Positions 7,292-13,344 of a stretch of 13,344 nt of DNA are shown piece after piece. The stretch comes from Planctomycetaceae bacterium (lineage in GTDB: Bacteria; Planctomycetota; MHYJ01; SBBU01), in the NCBI GenBank assembly GCA_005239585.1, contig SBBU01000030.1, positions 1 to 13,344 of the forward strand. Reading direction: 5' to 3'. Within the stretch, counting starts at the first letter, position 1. Every line of letters starts with the position of its first letter. The notes under the pieces are model-generated. The model was not told where the DNA came from, did no database searches, and was given only the letters and a program-made list of their open reading frames with translations. The translations under genes were made by a program, and so were the position numbers.

Positions 7292-8503
7292 CTACTTGAG
7301 TTTATAGACCTTTATTGTGCAGTCAGGATGCGTTACACAGATCAAGTCCTCGAAGAGAATAAAACTACATATTCCTGGGTTAGAGTTTAGCTCAAATAAA
7401 AGAGATTCCTGTGTATAAACTTGTACATTTTTGTACCTTATGGCACCTTCCTTAACATCTCCTGACTTGAGCACAAAGATGTTTCCGATTTTTCTAAAAT
7501 CCACATGGCCAGTCTGATTGTAGTAGGGAAGAGGCCTAATTGTTTTGGTTCTTATACTGAGAGATAACATCTGGTTATAATTTTGTGATTGTTGTTTGAT
7601 ATTCGTCCCTGTAGAAGAAACCTGCGCTATTTCAGGATAGTGATACGTTTGTCTTGAGGAGTAACAAATTTGGTCATCAGAAGCCAATATAACGTCACCA
7701 TTAAAATCATATAATTTTACAGTTTCGATCAGTGTGCCGCTTGATTTGTCTACAATCCAGCATTCACTCAGCCAGTCTTTAAGTATAAAGACTTTAGTTT
7801 GATCAGAGCCTGCAAAAGAGCCGAAAGATTTCCATTTTATTGTGCCTTTCAAGTCGTATGATGCTACATACAATTGGTTGCTATCTGTGTCCTTTAACTC
7901 CAGATAAAGGGTGTCATTATCTGCTTCAGTGCGTTGAATCTCGATGAGCTGTGTTCTGAAATCAAGGTTAAATTTCATTGCAAGATCTTTTGTGTCATAA
8001 CACTGGATCATATCTTTTAGGTGCAAAAACATGCAGGTATTATTTGCTTTCACTATGAATGGTTTTTCTATCTTCATAGAAAAGAGGGGCTCTCCGGTGA
8101 TTGTTTTGTAGACTGTTGTCAGCCCAGTTGCCCATCCCCATTGAATGAGGAGTAATTTATCTGAAGATTGAAGCAATTGAGTTGTCCTTGCTTCAGTGAT
8201 ATTGGCCGACCATTTCTCTGATTTATTGAGCAAATCAAATGCAACGAGTCTTTCTGACTTGACATAAATCAGCAACCCATTTGATGTAACTAATGGCGGA
8301 ACCTCCATCAACAGCTTTTTATGAGGATATATGACAGGATAACAAGGTTCTATCGTGAGGCTGAAATCGAAGCTAGGTAGACATTGATCTGAAAAGAGTT
8401 CAAGGGGCTGTCTCTCTACAGAAATTATATTGAACTGCTGCTTTTCCTTATGTAATGCCAGTCCACAGCTGCTAAGCAGGAGAGTAAAGAATAGATTCTT
8501 CAT
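7292..8503 (-). CDS. Lipoprotein, probable PQQ-like beta-propeller, in polysaccharide cluster
   Basis: This 403-aa protein begins with a short lipoprotein signal (MKNLFFTLLLSSC, lipidated Cys13, no Asp at +2), so it is probably in the periplasm on the outer membrane. The rest is beta-rich with repeated strands of about 40 residues. Several resemble PQQ/WD-like blades, for example LLIYVKSERLVAFDLLNKSEKW, VYKTITGEPLFSMKI, and LYVASYDLKGTIKWKSF. Three Cys occur near the C-terminus (PGICSFILFEDLICVTHPDC). The ATG overlaps the TGA of BY-kinase 2 (ATGA), so it is co-translated as the last visible gene of the export unit. A scaffold role near the Wza/Wzc export site, analogous to BamB-like propellers, is a guess. 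I do not recognise a named family, and catalytic residues cannot be identified. Confidence 0.7.
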   Translation of the reverse strand: MKNLFFTLLLSSCGLALHKEKQQFNIISVERQPLELFSDQCLPSFDFSLTIEPCYPVIYPHKKLLMEVPPLVTSNGLLIYVKSERLVAFDLLNKSEKWSANITEARTTQLLQSSDKLLLIQWGWATGLTTVYKTITGEPLFSMKIEKPFIVKANNTCMFLHLKDMIQCYDTKDLAMKFNLDFRTQLIEIQRTEADNDTLYLELKDTDSNQLYVASYDLKGTIKWKSFGSFAGSDQTKVFILKDWLSECWIVDKSSGTLIETVKLYDFNGDVILASDDQICYSSRQTYHYPEIAQVSSTGTNIKQQSQNYNQMLSLSIRTKTIRPLPYYNQTGHVDFRKIGNIFVLKSGDVKEGAIRYKNVQVYTQESLLFELNSNPGICSFILFEDLICVTHPDCTIKVYKLK

Positions 8504-10560
8504 TTGTTTCCATATCCGCGGTAGCGGTAATAATAGTAGTAATAATAATATGTCTCATCCATTTGAAATTTTGCCTTGTTTATAATTGCGCCGAGCATAT
8601 TTGCCCCGGTTTGTTTCATAGCATGTTTCATATAGGCTGCTTCTTGCCTTTTTAGAGTCCCCTCTTCAATTACGATTACCGCAAGATCGATGTATGCTGC
8701 CATTACTGCCGCATCTATAACTCCAAGTAATGGCGGTGTGTCAAGAAGGATGATGTCTGCAATCCCTTTTAGTTCATTTATGGTGTTTTTGGCCAGATCT
8801 GATTTCAAGAGATTGATAGGGTTAACTGGAACCGGGCCTGAGCATATTACGCTTAGATTTTGAACCGAAGTTGGTTGAAGGTATCCATGTAGTGTGTCCT
8901 TGTCACTTACTCCTAACGCTTCGTTTAATTTCTTCTCTGCCACAAGCTCTCCCTGAACTATGTTTGCAAAGCCTTTTGAATTATCTAGCCCAAAAATGAT
9001 ATGTTGCTGGCCATGTCGGAGATCAGAGTCAATAATAATTACTCTCTCACCGGATAGGGCCAAGGATATACCGATATTTGCAGTGAGAGTGGATTTCCCT
9101 TCACCTGCTTTTGCGCTGGTTATAAGGACAGTTTTAGCACGTTTTTCCATCGCAGATGAACTTATAAAGACGGCAATCCTTGAAAAGAGCTCACTTATTG
9201 GGCTTTTTACTGTTTGTTTTAAGAGACTAACTTCGTGAGGTATCTTTGGCATTCCGCCGATCGTCGGGATCCCTAGATAGTTACGGATATCCTGTGTTGT
9301 ACGGAGGGTTGACTGGAGATATTCCATCGTAAAGCATGCAACAAGCGAAATAATAATGGCTATGATAATCATTATAGAGTTTGGGACTGTCTTGGCTCTT
9401 ATAATTTGTGTAGCTTGATCGGCCTTTGTAGAAGCTATCATTCTTGTCATCTCTTCCTTTTTCATAGCAATGTGCCTCTCAGCTTCCTTGCGAGAATCAA
9501 TGACTGCATAGTAGCGCTTGTTGAGATTATCTAGCTTGGTGCGTTTTTCTTGAAGAAGCTCTTTGCCTTGTGATAGTTCTAGCAGTTTTGAATAAACGTT
9601 GGTTAGCATTTCCAATAGAAACTCTGCCTTTGCTTGAAATATGATTCGTCTTTCCGTTATCTCCTGTGTGATTATTTCTTTTTCAGCTAGCGGGCCTGAT
9701 TGGATCTCGTTTTGCAGGGCAACGATTTGATCTTTTAGTTTAATTATATCAGGATGAATTTCCTGATATTTTTGCCTCAGATCAGCAAGTTGATCTAATA
9801 GTTTCTTGAGTTTTTCACTTTGCGGTCCCGGTAAGAGCGAGATAGAAAGGTTTTTAGAGAGGATATATTCGATCAGCTTTTGATTGTATGACTGGGGGGC
9901 ATTTTTAATTCGATAATCAAGCTCTCTAATGTCAAGAAGTATCTGCTGACGCTGTTTCTCAAAATCGACGAGAACGCTTGATAAAATTCCTGACTGAATA
10001 TCCGGGTCCACTATGCCTTTATTTTTAAAGACCTCTTCCATCAGGGTTGTGATCTCTCCCTGTACTGTTTTTATGTCGTTTTTAAGCGACTCTTCTTCTT
10101 TCAGGAATGAATTGTGCTGTACCTCTAGTTTGGATTTTGTGTCGTCAATATTGTAATCGGTATAGATATCGATAGCTGCATTAACCAGCTGTAGAACAGT
10201 TTCTGGCTCGGTGTAGACTACCTTTAGTGACAGCGACCAGTCATTGATCTTGTCGATTTTAAGCAGGTTATTTCCAAGTTCCTTTGAGATGTTTATATTT
10301 CTCTTCTTCAACCGATTTATAATCTCATCCATTACTGGGCCGCTTTTAATTACTTCGATTCGTTGTTCCATGTCGATAGGCACCATTAATTTTTGTCCTA
10401 TAGCCTCAGTTAGCTGCTTAAAGACCATTTTTCCTTGGGCTTGATATTCACGAGGTTGTGTAACGTTTAGGAAGAAAAGGATTGAAAGGACCATCAAAAA
10501 TATTATTATGGCTTGATACCATCTCTTGCGGATAATATTGAGGTATGTTTTCAGTTCCAT
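8500..10560 (-). CDS. BY-kinase / Wzz-type polysaccharide co-polymerase 2 (Wzc/ExoP-like)
   Basis: This 686-aa inner-membrane tyrosine autokinase controls polysaccharide chain length and export with Wza. TM1 (about residues 14-32) opens a Wzz domain. A long periplasmic coiled coil follows, with a GNVR-like segment (KRYYAVIDSRKEAERHIAMKKEE), and TM2 is at about 395-411. The cytoplasmic kinase carries Walker A SAKAGEGKST (482-491, K489), Walker A' VIIIDSDLR (D511, D513) and Walker B IILLDTPP (D607). The tail is DET followed by eight consecutive Tyr (671-678), then RYRGYGNK: 10 Tyr in the last 16 residues, the autophosphorylation cluster. At the EX2RX2R position (SELFSRIAVF) the two usual Arg are Ser and Ala. 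The start MELKTYLNIIRKRW is typical of the family, but no Shine-Dalgarno precedes it. It follows wza after a 127-bp structured spacer and overlaps the lipoprotein gene by 4 bp. Confidence 0.95.
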   Translation of the reverse strand: MELKTYLNIIRKRWYQAIIIFLMVLSILFFLNVTQPREYQAQGKMVFKQLTEAIGQKLMVPIDMEQRIEVIKSGPVMDEIINRLKKRNINISKELGNNLLKIDKINDWSLSLKVVYTEPETVLQLVNAAIDIYTDYNIDDTKSKLEVQHNSFLKEEESLKNDIKTVQGEITTLMEEVFKNKGIVDPDIQSGILSSVLVDFEKQRQQILLDIRELDYRIKNAPQSYNQKLIEYILSKNLSISLLPGPQSEKLKKLLDQLADLRQKYQEIHPDIIKLKDQIVALQNEIQSGPLAEKEIITQEITERRIIFQAKAEFLLEMLTNVYSKLLELSQGKELLQEKRTKLDNLNKRYYAVIDSRKEAERHIAMKKEEMTRMIASTKADQATQIIRAKTVPNSIMIIIAIIISLVACFTMEYLQSTLRTTQDIRNYLGIPTIGGMPKIPHEVSLLKQTVKSPISELFSRIAVFISSSAMEKRAKTVLITSAKAGEGKSTLTANIGISLALSGERVIIIDSDLRHGQQHIIFGLDNSKGFANIVQGELVAEKKLNEALGVSDKDTLHGYLQPTSVQNLSVICSGPVPVNPINLLKSDLAKNTINELKGIADIILLDTPPLLGVIDAAVMAAYIDLAVIVIEEGTLKRQEAAYMKHAMKQTGANMLGAIINKAKFQMDETYYYYYYYYRYRGYGNK
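8527..8550 (-). repeat. Trinucleotide (TAT/TAC) tract encoding eight tyrosines, BY-kinase 2
   Basis: Eight consecutive Tyr codons (Y671-Y678), a mix of TAT and TAC, form an imperfect triplet microsatellite at the end of the gene. Gain or loss of units would change the number of phosphorylatable Tyr without a frameshift. Confidence 0.85.
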
Positions 10561-10580
10561 GGAGGTAAATTTACTTTTGC

Positions 10581-10597
10581 CTGCCTGTCGCAGGCAG
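10581..10597. repeat. Short palindrome CTGCCTG-TCG-CAGGCAG
   Basis: A perfect 7-bp stem with a TCG loop. A second register (TGCCTGC / GCAGGCA, 10578-10596) is also perfect. GC-rich palindromes of this CTGCC/GGCAG kind often occur as dispersed intergenic repeats in bacterial genomes, but only this one copy is in the window. Confidence 0.55.
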
Positions 10598-10641
10598 AGA
10601 TTCTGGGTCTTTAACCTTTGGTTTCAGAGCAGAGGTTATCT

Positions 10642-10682
10642 TGTACCTCATCATCAGTGATATTGTTCTTTGCAGAGGTACA
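10642..10682 (-). other. Stem-loop after the wza stop codon
   Basis: TGTACCTC (10642-10649) and GAGGTACA (10675-10682) are perfect 8-bp inverted arms with a 25-nt loop, 5 nt downstream of the wza TAG on the transcript. It could protect the 3' end of an upstream processed mRNA or form part of a 5' leader for BY-kinase 2. Confidence 0.45.
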
Positions 10683-10687
10683 GTCCC

Positions 10688-11617
10688 CTAGTCTCTAAGA
10701 GAGCCGCCTTTTTTAAGACTATCTTTAAATTGATCCAGTGTAAAGATGCCTCCTATATAGGAAAGCATTAGGGCCCAGTCACTTTGGATTTGTTCTCCTA
10801 TTGAGAGTCTGAATGGTACGTAGACAACATCACCGGGAAAAAGAGGTATATCTTGGCGTACATCAGCATGCCTTAGAAATGCCCAGAGATCGCATATAAT
10901 TATCCTTGCCTTGCGTAATGGGTCTGACTGATCTCTGCGCAACACTACTATGTTGCGCCACTCGGCATTTGCTGGTACACCTGCTAGGCCAAGCACCCTG
11001 ATGAGTGTTTCTCTTCCGGTATACTGCAAGTTCTGAGAGCCTACTCCTAAGCGTACTGCACCCATAAGAATTATATCGCCACCTTGAACCATGGTGGGCC
11101 CTGATACAGGTCCTGTTGGAGTAAGTATGGTGGTAGCTCCTCCCTTGACATGGATTAGAACCTGTGGCTTTCTAAGAATCTCACTGAGTTTTAACTCCAA
11201 TTCATTTCTTAGTTCTTCAATCTTTTTTCCCTCAATTACGACTTTGCCTAGATATGGATAATAAACAAAGCCATCCGGGTTGACTGTTATGTCTCTTTTA
11301 GATAACTCAGGTTCTCCAACAACTTCAATATCGAGACTTGTACCTTTCATAAAGCGAAACTCGAAGAAAGGTCTGCCCTCCAACTGGGCTTTTTTCAGCC
11401 ATTTTTCGTACTCTTCCATATACTCTGCTGCAGTTATTACTTTGCCCTTTAATTCAGGATATTCTCTTACGAGTGCGTTTATGTCGACAGGATCTCCGGT
11501 TGATGGGAAGCCAAATCTGTGATCATAGGGCCCTGGTCTGGTCAGAATTCTTTTGTGAGGACCCACCCCGCAAGATGCGAGCAGGACTAGTGATATAAGC
11601 GCTATAACTTTTGGCAT
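10688..11617 (-). CDS. Wza-like polysaccharide export outer-membrane lipoprotein
   Basis: This 309-aa protein forms the outer-membrane exit pore for the polysaccharide and docks onto the Wzc-type co-polymerases. The signal peptide ends in LASC (lipidated Cys16). The Poly_export domain starts at about residue 86 (FFEFRFMKGTSLDIEVVGEPELSKRDITVNPDG split over 84-116). It includes the characteristic 'V.PDG.. .P.LG.V…G' pattern. SLBB-type folds cover about 165-280 (ETLIRVLGLAGVPANAEWRNIVVLR; IPLFPGDVVYVPF). The C-terminal WALMLSYIGGIFTLDQF can form the amphipathic helix that lines the pore. It is shorter than E. coli Wza (about 379 aa) and has a distinct segment at 30-85 (YPELKGKVITAAEYMEEYEKW) between the lipid anchor and the export domain. 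The start ATG has a strong AAGGAG at 11624-11629. It lies 22 bp downstream of BY-kinase 1. Confidence 0.95.
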   Translation of the reverse strand: MPKVIALISLVLLASCGVGPHKRILTRPGPYDHRFGFPSTGDPVDINALVREYPELKGKVITAAEYMEEYEKWLKKAQLEGRPFFEFRFMKGTSLDIEVVGEPELSKRDITVNPDGFVYYPYLGKVVIEGKKIEELRNELELKLSEILRKPQVLIHVKGGATTILTPTGPVSGPTMVQGGDIILMGAVRLGVGSQNLQYTGRETLIRVLGLAGVPANAEWRNIVVLRRDQSDPLRKARIIICDLWAFLRHADVRQDIPLFPGDVVYVPFRLSIGEQIQSDWALMLSYIGGIFTLDQFKDSLKKGGSLRD

Positions 11618-11623
11618 ATTTGG

Positions 11624-11629
11624 CTCCTT
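11624..11629 (-). promoter_or_regulatory. Strong ribosome binding site of the wza-like gene
   Basis: AAGGAG on the minus strand lies 6 nt before the ATG at 11617, within the 22-bp gap after BY-kinase 1. It is the best Shine-Dalgarno in the cluster and contrasts with the missing site in front of BY-kinase 2. Confidence 0.75.
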
Positions 11630-11639
11630 AAAAAGAGGG

Positions 11640-13344
11640 TTAGGTCTCGCGATAGTATCTGTACTTGTATCTATCGTAATAATTGTAGTAATAATAGTAA
11701 TAGTAATAATAACCGCGGCTTGTTATTGTCAATTTGTTAAGTATACAGCCAATAATCTTTGCCTTGGCCTGCTCAATAAGCCTCTTTCCAAATGTAACTT
11801 CATCCTTGTTTGTCTCACCTGCAGATACAAGCAGTACTACACCATCAAGTATGCTCGAAAGTATTAGGGTATCTACTGCAACGTTAATCGGAGGCACATC
11901 TACGATGACAATATTAGCCCTCTTTTTAATTTCACTTATAAGATCCTTGAATGCCTGGGATCTGAGCATCATTACAGGATTCTTTGGATGAGGGCCGGCT
12001 GTCACAACTGAAAGATTTTCGACCTCAGTCGGTCTTACAATGTCATCTATTGTCAGCTGCTCTCTGGGAGCCTCTTCTCCCGGGATTGAACCCATACGAT
12101 TCAATAGGTAACTGGATAAGCCCTTTGAGTTGTCGATATTGAAGAATCGGTGAAGGACAGCCTTTCTCAGGTCGCAATCCATTAACACTACTTTCTCTCC
12201 CATCCTAGCAAGAGCTACGCTTAAATTGGTGGCGACTGTGGATTTTCCTTCTTCGGCCTTGGAGCTGGCGACCATGAGCGCTTTAAGATTATTGTCATTT
12301 GCGTAAGAGGATATTAGTGTTGACGTTGTGCTAAAGACCTCGGAAAGTGTGGATTTGGGTGCAACATTGAGTAAAAGCCTTTGGTTTTCCTCTTTGATTC
12401 TAAGAATTGCCCCAAATAGTGGTACATTAACATACTTCTTAATGTCCTGCTCTGTCCTAATTGAAGTATTAATGTATTCCATAAGATAGGCAGCTCCAAC
12501 GCCTATTAAAATCCCTGTTATCAAGAAGAGTGGGAGTGATTTTTCCGACTGTTTACCCATAGGTAAAGGTGATGAGTGGCTTATTGTTTCTAATCCTACT
12601 TGTTTAATGGCAGCCTGTTGAATTTCTAATGAGATTTTACTTTTTTCTAGATCATTTGTCTGTTTTTTTAGGTCATCAATTTCCTCTTCATCTTTCTTTA
12701 TCTCCTGAGAAAGGTCTTTCGCTTCCTGAGAGATGACGTTAGACCTTGTTGCACGTTCTTTTTCTAATAAAGCTAATTTCGTCTCGTACTCTCTCGCATT
12801 CTTCAGATGTACTTTGTTCTCATTGTCGATTTTTCTTAGTTGTTCGAGCACTTTGCCCTTGGAGATGAATTTTGCCTCTTTTTCCTCGATCTCGCGCTCC
12901 GTTTTTAAACGTTCTTCCAAGTCATGGATTCTTTCTATGAGTCGTTTTACATCGGGGGCTTTTTCTGTACGCGTCTTTAAGAGATCATTCAGCTTATCCT
13001 TTGAATCCCTGATCTGATGTTCTATTGACTGTGTATTTGGAAGTTTGGAATATGCTATGGTTTCTGTCTGCAAGTCAGCATTTAGTAAGGAGATCTTGGT
13101 CTCATTTATATGTATCATTTCCCTGTATTTATCGCGTCCCTTTTTATTTGTCTCTATCTCTGCGTCTAACCTGCGTATTTCATCAGCATCCTTTGGTAAA
13201 AGGGCCTCATATCTCTTTTTTTTGTCTTGTAATCTCTGAACAAAAGCAGATAGCCGTTCTTTATTTTTATCCATAGCCTTTTTGGTGGAGTCGATCCTCG
13301 TTTCGATCCCCTTGTTTTGTATTTTTTCGCTCATTCCTTTGTAA
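11640..13344 (-). CDS. BY-kinase / Wzz-type polysaccharide co-polymerase 1 (partial, N-terminus beyond window)
   Basis: The frame stays open to the right edge. The first ATG (13334) follows AAAGGA with no spacing, and no TM1 or Wzz domain precedes it. I therefore treat the 564 residues from that Met as the C-terminal part of a longer protein. Numbering from it, residues about 5-245 are almost entirely Lys/Glu-rich coiled coil. TM2 is at 268-284, followed by MEYINTSIRTEQDIKKYV. The kinase has Walker A SSKAEEGKST (K364), Walker A' VVLMDCDLR and Walker B IVIVDVPP (D479). The tail has nine Tyr in a row (542-550), then NYYDRYKYRYYRET: 15 Tyr in the last 23 residues. At the EX2RX2R site (SEVFSTTSTL) both Arg are Ser. 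Sequence is clearly diverged from BY-kinase 2, so this is not a recent duplication. Confidence 0.92.
   Translation of the reverse strand, partial: YKGMSEKIQNKGIETRIDSTKKAMDKNKERLSAFVQRLQDKKKRYEALLPKDADEIRRLDAEIETNKKGRDKYREMIHINETKISLLNADLQTETIAYSKLPNTQSIEHQIRDSKDKLNDLLKTRTEKAPDVKRLIERIHDLEERLKTEREIEEKEAKFISKGKVLEQLRKIDNENKVHLKNAREYETKLALLEKERATRSNVISQEAKDLSQEIKKDEEEIDDLKKQTNDLEKSKISLEIQQAAIKQVGLETISHSSPLPMGKQSEKSLPLFLITGILIGVGAAYLMEYINTSIRTEQDIKKYVNVPLFGAILRIKEENQRLLLNVAPKSTLSEVFSTTSTLISSYANDNNLKALMVASSKAEEGKSTVATNLSVALARMGEKVVLMDCDLRKAVLHRFFNIDNSKGLSSYLLNRMGSIPGEEAPREQLTIDDIVRPTEVENLSVVTAGPHPKNPVMMLRSQAFKDLISEIKKRANIVIVDVPPINVAVDTLILSSILDGVVLLVSAGETNKDEVTFGKRLIEQAKAKIIGCILNKLTITSRGYYYYYYYYYNYYDRYKYRYYRET
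11685..11711 (-). repeat. Trinucleotide (TAT/TAC) tract encoding nine tyrosines, BY-kinase 1
   Basis: Nine consecutive Tyr codons, mixed TAT and TAC, lie 14 codons before the stop. The flanking codons (NYYDRYKYRYY) extend the tyrosine-rich stretch. It parallels the tract in BY-kinase 2, although the codon order differs. Confidence 0.85.

Larger units (their letters stand above)
10561..10687 (-). other. Structured spacer between wza-like gene and BY-kinase 2
   Basis: This 127-bp spacer is the longest gap inside the export unit. It holds an 8-bp inverted repeat just after the wza stop (10642-10649 with 10675-10682), a compact GC hairpin (10581-10597) and a 10-bp AT-rich palindrome, GTAAATTTAC (10565-10574), 4 bp before the next ATG. 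ACCTCTGC (minus strand) is repeated directly at 10672-10679 and 10629-10636. No U-run follows either hairpin, so neither is a classical intrinsic terminator. No Shine-Dalgarno precedes the ATG at 10560. The spacer may tune expression of BY-kinase 2 relative to Wza; this is inference. Confidence 0.5.

Noticed and set aside
8527..8550. Satellite or CRISPR-like repeat at the TAT/TAC tracts
   Set aside because: Both tracts are in frame at the ends of kinase genes and encode the expected tyrosine cluster, so they are coding repeats, not an array.
10581..10597. Intrinsic terminator after wza
   Set aside because: The hairpin is strong, but on the minus strand it is followed by AAAAG rather than a U-run, so it does not fit an intrinsic terminator.
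10571..10654. 27-codon minus-strand frame in the spacer before BY-kinase 2
   Set aside because: It has no Shine-Dalgarno, and its end is encoded by the CTGCCTG/CAGGCAG palindrome, which yields LPATGRQ-like peptides wherever such palindromes occur.
8500..13344. Recent tandem duplication of the kinase gene
   Set aside because: The two kinases share motifs but differ in most other residues, in tail pattern and in coiled coil, so any duplication is old or they were acquired separately.

Overview
The window looks like chromosomal DNA of a diderm (Gram-negative type) bacterium. It encodes an RND tripartite efflux pump, a Wza-type outer-membrane export lipoprotein and several lipoproteins with clear lipoboxes. 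Base composition is moderate, by eye in the low-to-mid 40s % GC. Start codons are mixed (ATG plus TTG), and genes overlap through ATGA/TAATG junctions. I cannot place the lineage from sequence alone. Uncultured Nitrospirota, Desulfobacterota or Planctomycetota-like bacteria would fit, but that is inference. There are no tRNAs, rRNAs, insertion sequences, CRISPR arrays or obvious horizontal-transfer scars.

Region 1 (1-5527, minus strand) is a compact four-gene efflux operon read right to left: MarR-family regulator, TolC-like outer-membrane factor, periplasmic adaptor, and RND pump. The pump runs off the left edge. The genes are separated by 4 bp or overlap by 1-4 bp. A good promoter and an inverted repeat sit directly in front of the MarR gene, as expected for autorepression.

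Region 2 (5528-7276) starts with a 108-bp divergent intergenic region. On the plus strand it is followed by a small cytoplasmic retropepsin-like aspartic protease and by aroA (EPSP synthase, shikimate pathway). The two genes are in the same reading frame, separated only by tandem TAA TAA stops, and aroA starts with TTG three bases later. Coupled translation is therefore likely.

Region 3 (7292-13344, minus strand) is part of a surface/exopolysaccharide export cluster, read right to left: BY-kinase/Wzz-type co-polymerase 1 (5' end beyond the window), Wza-like lipoprotein, a 127-bp structured spacer, BY-kinase/Wzz-type co-polymerase 2, and a 403-aa lipoprotein that looks like a PQQ-like beta-propeller. 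It converges on aroA with a 15-bp gap and no visible terminator.

The most interesting points are these: two different BY-kinases around one Wza; their unusual C-terminal tails with uninterrupted runs of 9 and 8 tyrosines encoded by TAT/TAC repeats; loss of the usual EX2RX2R arginines in both kinases; the in-frame protease-aroA tandem; and an uncharacterised propeller lipoprotein translationally coupled to a BY-kinase.
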